64,000 nucleotides of DNA from Sodalis sp. Ffu. Its GTDB lineage: Bacteria; Pseudomonadota; Gammaproteobacteria; Enterobacterales; Enterobacteriaceae. The notes below the pieces were generated by a model that saw nothing but the letters and a program-made list of their open reading frames with translations, had not been told where the DNA came from and did no database searches. Shown here piece after piece: positions 53,774 to 64,000 of this stretch (its first letter is position 1; each line of letters begins with the position of its first letter). The translations under genes and the position numbers were made by a program. The DNA is taken from the NCBI GenBank assembly GCA_024748595.1, contig CP072944.1, forward strand, positions 280,001 to 344,000. Reading direction: 5' to 3'.

Positions 53774-54365
53774 ACGATGGTTTGTTGATGTAATTTGCGT
53801 TAGCTGCAGGTAATGACAATGCCCCGCTATCAAAGCATAAACAGAGAATATTGATAGGTACTGTAATATTGTTTCGTTTGATGAAGACTTGCGCATTAGC
53901 TTGTTGATTTGTAGGCGGATATGGCTCCTGTAGTGTATAGTTAGCCGGTCTATATAAGAGCCTTACGTAGTAACCATACAGTGATTTTTGCTTGCCCTTT
54001 CCCGGAATCTAAATGTCAATTACAGACCTTTTGTTTTAAAAGGTATACAACTTGATTATATTTATCTGCTATTGGCGCAGATAAGATGAAGGTGTTTAAA
54101 CAAAATCATGCCACTAGTACTAAGATATTACCCCACTTTTTACATCCTATGCCCTGCGGTTTAAATCAACCTTTGTTACAACAGCTGCGAGATATGGGCC
54201 GTGAAAGTATGTTAAACTAATTGTTGGATCAACAGGGAATCGATATTGTGCTGGGTCGTGTTAGCTCTGCAGGGGGATAAGGTAACATTAATATCTTAAA
54301 CTTAGTGTGGTGGGCATCATTAACCGCATTATTTTTCTGTTTATTTGTTATTATTGAGGTGTACT
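53774..54365. other. Gene-free spacer between ispF and pcnB
   Basis: This joins two runs of genes that are far apart in related genomes, so it contains a rearrangement point. I see no IS signature and no recognisable frame. Confidence 0.4.
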
Positions 54366-54368
54366 ATT
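54355..54368 (+). promoter_or_regulatory. Ribosome binding site and AUU start of pcnB
   Basis: GAGGTG at 54355-54360 is followed five bases later by ATT at 54366, the exact place where E. coli pcnB starts with AUU. The upstream TTG at 54345 lies before the Shine-Dalgarno sequence and so is unlikely to be used. Confidence 0.8.
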
Positions 54369-55766
54369 TTTACTCGAGTAGCCAATTGCTGCTGTAAGTT
54401 ATTGCTTAATCGTGAAAGCGTGGAAACGGTACTAGACGATAGTCGCCCTTTAACTATTATTCCGCGCGATCAGCATTCCATTTCTCATAAAGAGATTAGT
54501 GAAAATGCAATGAAGGTACTTTTCCGTCTCAATAAGGCGGGATTCGATGCTTATTTAGTCGGTGGTGGTGTTCGTGACCTGCTGTTGGGTAAAAAACCCA
54601 AGGATTTCGATATTACCACCAACGCTACTCCAGAGCAAATGCGCAAACTTTTTCGTAACTGCCGGTTGGTAGGTCGACGTTTTCGTCTGGCCCATGTAAT
54701 ATTCGGTCCGGAAATTATTGAAGTTGCCACTTTCCGCGGCCATCATGTTGCGTTGGATACTGAGGAAAACACGGAATCTAGCGCCTCATTGACCGGAGAT
54801 AACGGCATATTGCTGTGTGATAACATTTTTGGATCCATCGAAGAAGATGCGCAGCGCCGCGATTTTTCTGTCAATAGTCTTTACTATAGCGTGGCTGATT
54901 TCACCTTACGCGATTACACTAGTGGTTTGAAGGATCTTCAGGAGGGAAGGATTCGTTTGATAGGCGATCCGGATCTTCGCTACCGCGAAGATCCGGTGCG
55001 GATGTTACGCGCTGTGCGTTTTGCGGCCAAACTCGATATGACCATTAGTGACGAGACAGCCGAGCCTATCCCACGGTTGGCTTCGCGGCTGCACGATATT
55101 CCGCCGGCACGATTGTTCGAAGAAGCACTGAAATTATTGCAGGCCGGTTTCGGTGAAATTACCTACCGGTTGCTATGCAAATATCGGTTATTCCAGTTTT
55201 TATTCCCACTGATAAGCCGTAACTTCACCCAAAACAGGGACAGCTATATGGAACAAATGATCGTAATGGTATTAAAGAATACCGATCAACGCCTGCGCAA
55301 CGACATGAAGGTTAATCCGGCATTTCTCTTTGCTGCCATGTTGTGGTATCCGTTACTAGAATATGCGCAAAAAATAACTCATGAAAGAGGGCTTTCCTAT
55401 TTTGATGCTTTTTCGCTGGCGATGAATTATATCCTAGAGGAGCAGTGTCGAACGCTGGCTATCCCGAAACGGTTAACCACCTTGATGCGGGATATTTGGG
55501 AATTAAAGCTGCGGTTGTCTCGTCGTCAGGGTAAACGTGCGCATAAATTGATGGAGCATCCTAAGTTCCGCGCTGCCTATGCTCTGTTGGTGCTGCGCGC
55601 AGAGGTGGAAAACAATGCTGAGTTGCAGCGTTTAACTCATTGGTGGGATGAGTTCCAGATGGCCGCTCCGCCGCATCAAAAAAAGATGTTAACCATCCTT
55701 AGTGAGGATAACCACGTACTCGCCGCCCGCCTTAAACGGCGTACGTCAAGTCGCGAAAATGTCTAA
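54366..55766 (+). CDS. pcnB: Poly(A) polymerase I PcnB (AUU start)
   Basis: PcnB adds poly(A) tails to RNA 3' ends, promoting decay of structured RNAs and plasmid antisense RNAs. The start is the non-standard ATT at 54366: decoded as Met it reads MFTRVAN, the known start of E. coli PcnB, with a Shine-Dalgarno site GAGGTG just before. The 466-residue product keeps the nucleotidyltransferase site [35 protein letters not shown] and [16 protein letters not shown]. The Arg-rich C-terminal tail is shortened. Its stop overlaps folK by one base (TAATG). The ancestral neighbours dksA and gluQ are not here. Confidence 0.96.
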   Translation: MFTRVANCCCKLLLNRESVETVLDDSRPLTIIPRDQHSISHKEISENAMKVLFRLNKAGFDAYLVGGGVRDLLLGKKPKDFDITTNATPEQMRKLFRNCRLVGRRFRLAHVIFGPEIIEVATFRGHHVALDTEENTESSASLTGDNGILLCDNIFGSIEEDAQRRDFSVNSLYYSVADFTLRDYTSGLKDLQEGRIRLIGDPDLRYREDPVRMLRAVRFAAKLDMTISDETAEPIPRLASRLHDIPPARLFEEALKLLQAGFGEITYRLLCKYRLFQFLFPLISRNFTQNRDSYMEQMIVMVLKNTDQRLRNDMKVNPAFLFAAMLWYPLLEYAQKITHERGLSYFDAFSLAMNYILEEQCRTLAIPKRLTTLMRDIWELKLRLSRRQGKRAHKLMEHPKFRAAYALLVLRAEVENNAELQRLTHWWDEFQMAAPPHQKKMLTILSEDNHVLAARLKRRTSSRENV

Positions 55767-56266
55767 TGGAGCGCGTTTGGTTGGCGCTTGGTAGTAATTT
55801 GTGCAATCCGTTGCAGCGGGTCAACGCTGCTCTCGATGCACTGGCACATCTGCCGCACACCAGGCTTATAGCTTGCTCTTCATATTATCGAAGCCGTCCG
55901 CTAGGTCCGCAATGTCAACCAGATTTTCTTAATGCTGTGGTGGCGCTGGATACTACTCTTGCTTTGGAACATCTATTGGATCACACACAGTCCATCGAAC
56001 TACAGCAAGGTCGTACTAGGAAATTGCATCGTTGGGGGCCGCGGTCGCTGGATCTAGATATTTTATTGTTTGGCACCTGCATTATTGCAACTCCTAGGTT
56101 GATAATACCGCACTACGATATGCTTAACCGTGAATTTATGCTCTATCCATTGGCCGAACTGGCACCAACCTTACTCTTCCCAGATGGTAGTGCGTTGGCC
56201 GATCGTCTGCGTGCGGTGCCTCGTAACCGACTGATGTTCTGGGATAAAACGCACCGGCTAGAGTAA
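55766..56266 (+). CDS. folK: 6-hydroxymethyl-7,8-dihydropterin pyrophosphokinase FolK
   Basis: FolK transfers pyrophosphate from ATP to hydroxymethyldihydropterin, preparing it for joining with p-aminobenzoate in folate synthesis. The 166-residue product (E. coli 159) keeps ALGSNLCNPLQRVNAAL, SRPLGPQCQPDFLNAVV, QQGRTRKLHRWGPRSLDLDI (with the two Asp that bind Mg) and PHYDMLNREFMLYPLAE. The ATG overlaps the pcnB stop, so translation is coupled. The start of the protein is two residues short of E. coli. Folate is needed for MetF, which is also retained. Confidence 0.97.
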   Translation: MERVWLALGSNLCNPLQRVNAALDALAHLPHTRLIACSSYYRSRPLGPQCQPDFLNAVVALDTTLALEHLLDHTQSIELQQGRTRKLHRWGPRSLDLDILLFGTCIIATPRLIIPHYDMLNREFMLYPLAELAPTLLFPDGSALADRLRAVPRNRLMFWDKTHRLE

Positions 56267-56324
56267 GAGTAATATGTATCTCTTAATTGCATTCATTACA
56301 CAGATCTTTTGTGAAATAAATGTT

Positions 56325-57065
56325 ACCCAGTCTGTGTTGAATAAATCAGACTTACTTTAATAATGAAAGGCGATCATTAACTTTAATCTAGAAAGAATCT
56401 TTTTAGCCAAGGTTAAAATTGAAAATTACTAATTGGGTAAATTAAGACACAATGCTTATCAAACTAGGATTATTGGTTGTGAGATAACTTCAATCATTTC
56501 TTCTAGATATGACTGAATAACGCGACTTAAATCAATAGACTGAAAAGTATTAATATCATGATAAAAACCTCGATACGCAGCGTAGTTTATATTGCTATCA
56601 TGTTATTGGGCCGAAGGTTTTTGGTAAAGGCAATATGAAAACACACGATCTGGACAGCACCAGACTTGGTGTGCAAGCTTCATTAATTGGTTTATATTTC
56701 AATACATGAAATTATATGCTCTAACCTTTAGCTGAGTAATGTAACAAATTCCAAAGCACTGGAAGCTTACAGAATACGCTGAAAAATTAAAGAAGCCATC
56801 AACAATGGTGTTTTATGATGACATACTATTCACGTAAGTTAGAAGAATGATCACTGAAAATAAAGTTCGCTCATCCCCTTAGAGATAGCTATTTTATGAA
56901 TAAAATAGCTATTTGGTGAACTTTTTACATTTGCCAGGTTAATTTTTAAGTTCAGGGAAGACAATGGTAATGGAAGGCACATTCAGTTAGGTTATGGAGT
57001 ATCTTGAATAATCTTTATAATAATGAAAAGAGTCAATGCCAGCTAAGTTTTATGCAACAAAGATT
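56325..57065 (+). mobile_element. Decayed IS5/IS903-type insertion sequence, best preserved copy
   Basis: The left end GTGTTGAATAAATCAGAC is at about 56334 and the right end TTTTATGCAACAAAG at about 57048. At about 56407 AGCCAAGGTTAAAATTG corresponds to the transposase start. Around 56600-56690 one frame reads PKVFGKGNMKTHDLD, matching LKVFGEGEWKVKKHG of the IS903 transposase catalytic core. The element is about 740 bases long, shortened from about 1050, and full of stops. A perfect 12-bp hairpin lies at 56885-56912. The last 200 bases resemble those at 33411-33625. Confidence 0.75.
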
Positions 57066-57237
57066 CTTCGCATATATTTCCTCCCTGCAGAGGGGACCAC
57101 TTTGTTGGTTAGACGATCGATTTGTATCAATTTGCCGGTGTTTGATACTAAATCCATGGGCATTACTGGTAAATGCATCGAGATGGTGTACTATCGTTCT
57201 GGTAGTTTTAGATTGAGTTGGTGTCACTTTAAGCTAA

Positions 57238-57582
57238 TCAGATACTGAATGACGATCCACATCCACAGGTGATTTTGGCGTTGGGGTTGATTACGATAAA
57301 GCGAGAACCTTCCAGTCCTTCGCTGTAATCCACCGAGCCACCTATCAGATATTGTAAGCTCATGGGGTCGACCACTAGTTTCACCCCTTGTTTTTCAATG
57401 GTAAAATCGTCATCGTTGATTTTATCATCAAAGGTGAAACCATACTGAAAACCGCTACAACCGCCACCGGTAATATATACTCGCAGTTTTAGATTCGGAT
57501 TTTTTTCGTATGAGATGAGATCCTTTACTTTGCATGCTGCTGAATCGGTAAATTGTAAAGGCAATGCTATAGTTTCCCTCAT
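57238..57582 (-). CDS. erpA: Iron-sulfur cluster insertion protein ErpA
   Basis: ErpA is an A-type carrier that hands Fe-S clusters to target enzymes, notably IspG and IspH of the MEP pathway. The 114-residue product has the family length and the three cluster Cys: one in [14 protein letters not shown] and two in [11 protein letters not shown] at the C-terminus. [21 protein letters not shown] is conserved. The gene stands alone between IS fossils; in relatives it is near hemL, now 30 kb away. Fe-S delivery would also serve CysI and QueE encoded in this window. Confidence 0.98.
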   Translation of the reverse strand: MRETIALPLQFTDSAACKVKDLISYEKNPNLKLRVYITGGGCSGFQYGFTFDDKINDDDFTIEKQGVKLVVDPMSLQYLIGGSVDYSEGLEGSRFIVINPNAKITCGCGSSFSI

Positions 57583-57967
57583 AAATGTACTCTCGATTAA
57601 TTAGTTTTGCTGAAGGCGGTTAGTCCAGGATGTCTCTATTATCCGCTAGAGAACCTTTCTGTTCAAGTATTGTCCATGCAGGAGATTCTGCTTTGCCGCT
57701 ACATGCGCTTTACTCCAAGGTATTTGCATGTAGCGTTACAGAAGAAGTGTGCTGGGTTTTGTTGTTAAATAAATTTAGACGTCACCGTTTATCTTGTAGA
57801 GTGATTTTATTTAATGCGTATAGAGCATGTTGTCCTTGATTTGGTCATCGTCTCTGGTAATGTAAAAATACTGCAAATGGTTATTTTACATTTTATTTGT
57901 GACATGCCTATTTTTAAGTGGATTATCTGATTTTTTCTTAAGTGATCATGATTTCCTGTTAAATATT

Positions 57968-58012
57968 GATTTGCCGGCTAATGCTATCGCTATTAGCATT
58001 AGCCGGCAAATC
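57968..58012. repeat. Perfect 19-bp inverted repeat
   Basis: Arms at 57968-57986 and 57994-58012 are exact reverse complements around a 7-base loop. The arms are more GC-rich than their surroundings. No T-run follows. Confidence 0.85.
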
Positions 58013-58199
58013 GTAGGACCTTTCAGGAGTTATCATTAATTTAATTTTTACCGGTATCGTTATGGTCGCGATTATGTTTATTAGTACAGCTATTGTTAGT
58101 GATACTTTCTTTAATTTTTAGTATGTTTCTGCAACTATTCAGATAGTGCTTCGGCATCTGTTATATTACTTTGAAACGAGCTAAAGTAGATGATGTTAT

Positions 58200-58600
58200 A
58201 TACGGTGGTTCCCGTAACCAAAGATCTTTAGCTGAACAGCGTCAATAGCAATACGAGCAATTCCATCGTGTTTCGAGTCTTTATATCATGACATTTAAGG
58301 TGTTTGCTGATGCAAGTATATTTGAAGTAATATAAAATATTTAGTAACGTCTATAAAACCTTGTAATTTTCGCTTATACCTATCAGGTAATAGATTCATC
58401 CTAACATATTACTTAATACAGCTCCGAATAGCATGCAATTTTTTAAAAAATTCTGTCATATCAAGGAATAATGCTTTAAGTAATCAACCAGTGATTCGCA
58501 TTTGACTAGAGACACGTTGTAGCTGATCCAATCAATGATCGTAAACTTTTATTTTGCCGCTGAAAATTATTAATTACTTGGAGTGAATTATACCATCTAA
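58200..58600 (-). mobile_element. Decayed IS5/IS903-type insertion sequence, copy 8
   Basis: The minus strand at about 58215-58270 reads GIARIAIDAVQLKIFGYGN, matching the IS903-type segment GEIAHLVIDSTGLKVFGEGE. An eroded transposase start lies at about 58559, the expected 300 bases away. This is the clearest of the minus-strand core matches. Confidence 0.7.
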
Positions 58601-58721
58601 TAGATGTAAATAATATTCATATTTTCTACCAAGATGATGCAAAAATATTTTGATTTTAAATATCACTTGTTTAATGCCATTTTAAAAGCGCTTTTAACGA
58701 GGAAGCATAAACGCAATTATT

Positions 58722-58752
58722 AATCTCTTTTATAAACTTTATAAAAGAGATT
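58722..58752. repeat. Perfect 13-bp inverted repeat
   Basis: Arms at 58722-58734 and 58740-58752 pair exactly around a 5-base loop. Very AT-rich, between two IS fossils. Confidence 0.75.
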
Positions 58753-59139
58753 TGCAATAAATCTATCGGCCAGCATTTACTGTGATTATAAATGCCCTCT
58801 CGTTCGTGGTAGTTGGTATATATACATATCCTTTAGCTGATATTTTATATCATACATAAATAAATACCAGATTATCCTGTTCAATTTTACATATCGCTCT
58901 TTCTTACCATGCGGCGATAAACGGTGTAATAGCTCTAGTTGGGACTGCGTATAAAAAGTATTATTCTCATAGAATGTTCTTGGTAACTAATGAACAAGTG
59001 CTGACTGGTAGTTCTGGATTGACTGTATTGAATATAATCTCTGGGTAGTTTTTTAGCATTTGTTACATTACTTCGTAATAAGTCAATATTAATAATTTTA
59101 TGTGTTGTGGTATTGATTCGATCTGAAGTTTAGTGCTAG

Positions 59140-59480
59140 CTACGGTAATTTTTAAATTTTTCGTTCAATAGCACTATGAGCAATAACATTGCATGTTAAG
59201 TTTTATCATGATGTTAAAGTTTTTTAGCTTATTTACTGATGCTGCGGGAGTATCCGGGTAAAGTAAAAACATTCATTAATTGAGAAATTACACTTATAAA
59301 ACTTTATGATATTCTCTCAACGTCAGGCGAGAGATTCATTTGTATATCAATACAGCGTGGTGATGAACTCTCCAAATTATAGGCGGATAACTATTTTGTA
59401 ACTATTTTGAAATGAAACTTACCCTGGTATTGGTAATCTAGATTTAATTATTTAGAAAAATTTGATTTATTCAACCAAAT
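59140..59480 (-). mobile_element. Decayed IS5/IS903-type insertion sequence, copy 9
   Basis: A terminal-like GATTTATTCAACCAAATT lies at 59461-59478 and, on the minus strand near 59165-59185, AHSAIE corresponds to the start of the transposase core segment. The rest is unreadable. Confidence 0.5.
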
Positions 59481-60211
59481 TTATATGAAGTAAAAAATTT
59501 TATATTTAGTATAATGAAACTTATTTTTGTTAATAATTTGTATTCGTGTTAGCAAAATGACCCAATGCATGTTGAAAACTATCACATTAATGTAAGGTAA
59601 TCTGGTTACCATTGCTACCATGTTCCGACGATTTGTACCCGCGCAAGATTTTTGGTCTCCAAGACTTTGTTCGGTGTAACTCTAAAAAATTATTCAGGTA
59701 AATGCATAAAGTGTTGAATATTTTCTCGAGTATGTAGATCCCTGCCCTTTGTTGTCCGTGCTATGTATTTTCCGCATATTTGCTATTTGCATAAACGTGG
59801 TTTTATAAGGCCAAAGGCCTGGCTGCATATAGTTATTTTCCACGTTGGTGATATATGCAGTGCCGTTAGTATTACGGCGTATAAATCGTTCAGCCAGTGC
59901 CGTAGTTGTGTTTGAGTAACATTACATTCCATCCAGTTGGTCATATTTTCAATAAGCTGAATTACGACGTTGCATTGGCGGTACTATAAAGATTAATTAA
60001 TTCTCTTACGCAGAAGACCCTGGTGGTGTTTTTCCCTGGTATAGATTTATTCTGCGCAGCTACAAGATGACTCATTAGCAACTATTCCTGATAGCTCAAG
60101 CCTGACTTATCAACACCATTAGCAGTGAATCCTACCGTCAGCATGTGTTTGCAAGTTGACTTGAAGAAATCCATAGTTCAACTCCTCGGCAGCTGGCCAT
60201 ATCTCTTGTAC

Positions 60212-61801
60212 TTAATCCGCCTTCAGTTTTGCGGTGTTATCGTTTCCCATTAAATTTTTGCCGTTCAGACCGTATTCACGTAATTTATTGGCAATGGCAG
60301 TATGGGATACACCTAGCCGTTTCGCCAATTTTCGCGTACTAGGATAAGCCCCGTAAAGACGTGTCAGTACCGAGCGTTCAAAACGCTTGCTAATTTCATC
60401 GAGCGATCCTTCAAGCAAGTTGTCTGTCATAGTCAGCGACTTGCTAAAATCGGGGAGGTCTATGTCTTCAGCACATAGTTGCTCCCCTTCCCTTTGCACT
60501 AGCGCCCGATAGAGTGTATTTTTTAATTGGCGTACATTACCCGGCCAGGGGTAATGGGTTAGCAACGCGGTCAAATCCGGCGACAGTTTTGGTCGTCTTA
60601 TTCTCTGTTCGTCACAAAATCCGTCGATAAACAGAGCCGTCAGTGGCATAATATCCTCTGGTCGATCTCGCAGCGGCGGTATTGTTAGGCTAAGTACATT
60701 CAGACGATAGTATAAATCTTCGCGAAATTGACCGTTGTGCACTAGCTCTAGTAAATTTTTTTGGGTGGCGCAAATTACCCGCACATCTACATGCATTTCT
60801 TCATCTTCGCCAACGCGACGGAAAGTGCCGTCATTAAGAAAGCGCAAGAGCTTGCTTTGAATATTAGGGGACATTTCACCAATTTCATCCAGTAGCACTG
60901 AGCCGCCATTCGCTTGTTCAAAAAAGCCTTTTTTGCTCTCCAGTGCATTGGGATAGGCGCCAGCCGCGTGGCCAAACAGTTCACTTTCCGCCACATCATC
61001 TGGTATAGCGGCACAGTTAAGCGCTAAAAATGGTTGCCGGCATCTGGGACTGCGCAAATGGCAGGCATGAGCTAATAGATCTTTACCAGTACCGGTTTCA
61101 CCGATAATCAGCAGCGGTACATCGAGTACTGCCAGTTTGCGTGCCGTCTTTAATACCTGGAGCATTCGCTCGCTGCTGGCCACTAGATGGCTGAACTCGC
61201 TATCGCCGTGGATAGCACGATCCTGTAACTGGCAGCCCATGCGAAACCATGATTTTAAAATAACTATACCACCGGCATTAGCGGTTTGACCATTATCGCT
61301 AGACAATTGAAGAGGTGTGATATCTAACAAAAAAACTTGTCCCTGAATTATTACTAGCTTTGTTGTCGCTTGTAGTGTTCTGGCTTCCAGCCATCGGCTG
61401 AAATCAAAATCGCTAATAAATGTTGATAGTGGTTGGTTGAACAAGCTCTCTTCGCTTTGATTGAACAGCAGCGTAGCCGGTGGATTAGACAGCTCGATGC
61501 GGCCTTTAAGATCGATGAAAAGGACTGGTTCCTGCATGGCAGTTAGCAGGGAGCATAGGGCGCAATGCTCGCGTTCAGAGGGTATAAAAGCGGTAGTGCG
61601 AACATCCATGACGCCGTTTATACGACGAATTTCTGCCATTAGATCGCGAAAAATATCGAACTCGAGCATGGCGAAATTTAGGTAAATTCTGCCTGTGGTA
61701 TCGATTTCAATACCGCGCAAGTCGATGGTGTGGGACACCAGCAAATCCAATAATTCCCGGGCCAGACCTAGACGGTCGTGACAAAAAACTTCCAAACGCA
61801 T
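60212..61801 (-). CDS. tyrR: Aromatic amino acid regulator TyrR
   Basis: TyrR controls aromatic amino-acid synthesis and transport genes, responding to tyrosine, phenylalanine and tryptophan. The start at 61801 (MRLEVFCHDRLGLARELLDL) matches E. coli; the frame extends eight codons further upstream without match. 529 residues (E. coli 513). An ACT domain (1-70) and PAS domain (about 78-190) precede the AAA+ domain with Walker A GETGTGKD and Walker B GGSVLLDEIGEM. The loop ELFGHAAGAYPNALESKKG lacks GAFTGA, as expected for TyrR. The C-terminal helix-turn-helix YPSTRKLAKRLGVSHTAIANKLREYGL is intact. Keeping such a regulator is uncommon in reduced symbionts. Confidence 0.96.
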   Translation of the reverse strand: MRLEVFCHDRLGLARELLDLLVSHTIDLRGIEIDTTGRIYLNFAMLEFDIFRDLMAEIRRINGVMDVRTTAFIPSEREHCALCSLLTAMQEPVLFIDLKGRIELSNPPATLLFNQSEESLFNQPLSTFISDFDFSRWLEARTLQATTKLVIIQGQVFLLDITPLQLSSDNGQTANAGGIVILKSWFRMGCQLQDRAIHGDSEFSHLVASSERMLQVLKTARKLAVLDVPLLIIGETGTGKDLLAHACHLRSPRCRQPFLALNCAAIPDDVAESELFGHAAGAYPNALESKKGFFEQANGGSVLLDEIGEMSPNIQSKLLRFLNDGTFRRVGEDEEMHVDVRVICATQKNLLELVHNGQFREDLYYRLNVLSLTIPPLRDRPEDIMPLTALFIDGFCDEQRIRRPKLSPDLTALLTHYPWPGNVRQLKNTLYRALVQREGEQLCAEDIDLPDFSKSLTMTDNLLEGSLDEISKRFERSVLTRLYGAYPSTRKLAKRLGVSHTAIANKLREYGLNGKNLMGNDNTAKLKAD

Positions 61802-64000
61802 TGTATGCCTCGTTTTAGCTATCACGATTCTAGAAGAGTATCATACGTACTACGGTAGAAGATGTTTGTTACTAAATATTAGTATAATGTATATTTAATT
61901 ATTAATAAGTTTATTAATTAATATTTTTAGTTTTTTAGAATGAGCTTTGATCTGGTTTAGCATTTCAAAGCAGGAATTTTATCAACTGTGCTTTCTAATT
62001 TGCGCATTTAACTTGCTGACGTGTCGGCGAAAGTGATATTCAGCAATATTAGCTAAAATAGATAGGTGCAAGCTAAATAAAGCATAGCCGATGCTGTTGA
62101 TAAGATGCGTGCATATAGTTAGTTGTGACCGTCGTTACAGCCTCCTCAGTCTGATCTGCTGTAACTATATTTGCTACCACCTGCAAGCGTCGCAGGGCGG
62201 AATGATCGCACGATACCTACCTACCAATCAGTGACAAAACACTTGCACTTCTCCAGATTATGGTTTCAGCACTGGTAGTTTGGTCGCGCAGTTCCGTTCG
62301 ATGAATTAGGTTGTATAATCGGCTTTATTCATAACAAAATACACTGAAAGCGGCCAGTACTGCTATATCGTCGGTATAACTAGCAGAGTATACCTATTTG
62401 CTTCTGGCAGGCACTGATAAAGTTGCTGATGCTTGTTGCTGATGATAAAAAGCCGTTTTTGACACCATAGGCTACGTTTTGACATCAATGCGCCGTATAA
62501 AGCGCTTCTTCGATTAGTCTGCTCTTCTATAGGGCTTTGGCAAAACAGGGAATGAATATTTTGCGTCTTCATCAGGCGCAAAATACTTGGTAACACGCTG
62601 CGAAGTTTTCGGTGTTTTATTCAGTGGCTGACTATTACTGGTCCGCGGTTTAACCGGATCAGTAATAGCAATTTACCTTTCAACAAAAAATAATCGTATC
62701 AGCGTATATACGGCAATCGTGCTTCCATATCCATAGCCTTGAGGACGGAATACCCCTTAAAGTGATCCCCCATTTGTCTGGTAGAGGGTTATTTTCTTCC
62801 AGGTAAGGCAGGAGTAAGGTCAGCGGTGAGTTATTGCTTGTCCTCTTAGTATAAGGATTCATTGTCTATGATTCCGCTCGGATGGTGATGAACATCAATT
62901 TATCTAGAGGTGAGGGAGAATAACTGAAGTTAAAGAGCTGCATTACCGTAGTAAAAACTGTTCGTTGGCTAGTGCTAGGAGCATATCGTAGAGTATGGAG
63001 CATGGGGCGTTTTTCAGCTATTTTCAAGCAACAGGCCAAATCAATCTGCTAGTCTAAGCCGTCGAAATGCTGTTTATAAAGTTCTTTCACCATCTATTGG
63101 CTGAATGGTATGTGTCGGCCATGTAAAATGACTTTGTACTGTCTTTATTCTGAGACCATCCTGGTTTGTCCATATTTTTCTACAAGGGGTCAAGAAGAAA
63201 ATTACAACGTTTAGTGGGTGTACCAGTATCCTAATTTCGATAATAAAGCGTCCGGGTTGAATTAGGCTGAAATCAGCCGTTTTGCATACTAACAGATAGT
63301 CGGTATAAGTTTGAGTGAGCTGAGTCAATACCTGTTTCCTTCTATGCCAGAAGGATCTATGGCTATGCCATAGCGTCGATTCGATTTGCAATAAAACGTT
63401 ATTTCTGCGGTCAGTTTCAGATAATTCTATTATAGCATGGATAATGTACCGCATTGTTAAATTAGTTGGCGTTTAATGTGTTGATAACAATGATGAGCCT
63501 TACCATACATTGTTTTTTTGAAAAAGTTAATTTCTCTAGTCACGTGCTCCGTACAGCTATCGTTATCTAGGTCTTTGCGGGAGGTTTGTCGCAGCAGTAA
63601 CAATTATAGTTTGATCTGGCACAGTTATATTCCTACCAGAGTTATCATTAGTTCCATAGCATGATGAAAGAACATGGTATCAGAGTTTTAGCACGGAGAG
63701 CAAACAGCGTTCATTGCAATATTTATCGTTTATTTTACCGGCTAAATGTTTATTTTATTACAGTAATGTATTCAGCTTTAGCATCGCTATAGTATCAGCG
63801 ATATTTTCAGCACAATTACCAAAAGCTGTGGTATCAAGTGTACCCAGGTCATAGGGTGGGGTGCACTTGATACTAAACTCCATAGAGGTAGCGGGAACAT
63901 AATAGTTACGAAAATATGATGGGTACCAATCGATAGGTTGTTATCAAATAGTAAAGGATTCACCTATTTAAAGGCCGAATAGGTGGTACTAACTAGTAGT
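61802..64000. other. Gene-free stretch beyond tyrR
   Basis: Besides a decayed toxin gene (62660-62880) and imperfect hairpins at 62632-62668 and about 63836-63880, I cannot assign anything. A 126-codon minus-strand frame at 63074-63454 matches nothing I know. Confidence 0.4.
62660..62880 (-). pseudogene. Decayed RelE/YafQ-type toxin gene
   Basis: The minus strand reads LTLLLPYLEENNPLPDKW, matching the YafQ-family stretch that ends in LPLP before the DH-L-G segment. In a second frame the continuation (DHFKGY...DMEARLPYI) resembles RDHxLxGxWKGYRDxHxEPDWLLIY. At least one frameshift breaks it. These toxins are mRNA interferases paired with DinJ-type antitoxins; no antitoxin was recognised. The call rests on a short match. 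Confidence 0.45.

Larger units (their letters stand above)
57583..60211. other. Large gene-free stretch between erpA and tyrR
   Basis: This 2.6-kb stretch holds an IS5-like left end (57751-57772), two minus-strand IS fossils (58200-58600 and 59140-59480) and two perfect hairpins (57968-58012 and 58722-58752). No host gene remnant could be named. Confidence 0.5.

Noticed and set aside
60010-60110. A minus-strand reading VRELIN resembling the end of TruD
   Set aside because: Only six residues match, the context is wrong (no ispF or surE nearby) and the next residues diverge.
63074-63454. A 126-codon minus-strand frame
   Set aside because: No recognisable motif, and it lies in a large eroded region; open by chance is plausible.

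Overview
The window looks like a piece of the chromosome of a gammaproteobacterial (Enterobacterales) insect endosymbiont caught midway through genome reduction. All 33 intact genes are recognisable orthologues of Escherichia/Yersinia/Serratia/Sodalis genes. They fill only about half of the 64 kb (roughly 32.5 kb by adding up the calls). The rest is AT-rich DNA holding decayed genes and decayed insertion sequences. I see no intact transposase, no prophage, no CRISPR array and no convincing rRNA or tRNA gene. The TyrR and CysG protein style and the gene order suggest the Sodalis/Serratia/Yersinia side of the order; the species cannot be fixed from the sequence alone.

Layout. 0.1-1.7 kb: fossil IS end, truncated cytR, and an ftsN that keeps its first 102 codons while its SPOR domain has decayed. 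2.5-7.2 kb: metF and metJ intact, with decayed metL and metB between them and MetJ operator boxes at both surviving genes. 8-10.7 kb: rpmE and priA; PriA is full length but has lost two catalytic motif residues. 12-17.6 kb: argH, argB, argC and argE, with argE in an unusual orientation beside an IS fossil. 18-27 kb: dksA, sfsA, an hrpB fossil, mrcB and hemL. 27-36 kb: mostly gene-free, with fabI and mtnN as islands among IS5-type fossils and perfect palindromes. 36-41.6 kb: pyrG, eno, queE, queD. 42.5-53.8 kb: the densest part, cysJIH then cysG-cysDNC then ftsB-ispD-ispF. 54.3-56.3 kb: pcnB (AUU start) and folK. 56.3-64 kb: erpA and tyrR among more IS fossils and a decayed RelE/YafQ-type toxin.

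Function. The retained genes keep essential cell functions: division (ftsN N-terminus, ftsB), wall synthesis (mrcB), isoprenoids (ispD, ispF), fatty acids (fabI), heme (hemL), CTP, glycolysis, folate, queuosine precursor and Fe-S delivery. They also keep nutritional pathways: complete sulfate activation and reduction to sulfide with siroheme supply, the methyl branch of methionine synthesis, and four arginine genes. The loss of metB and metL beside a working metF, metJ and operators suggests the homocysteine-making route is broken here and completed by the host, a partner symbiont, or genes elsewhere.

Another theme is one dead IS5/IS903-type element, seen at about ten places in both orientations. 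Several copies sit where gene order differs from the enterobacterial norm (cytR/priA, argC/argE). This fits an IS expansion that shuffled the chromosome and then died.
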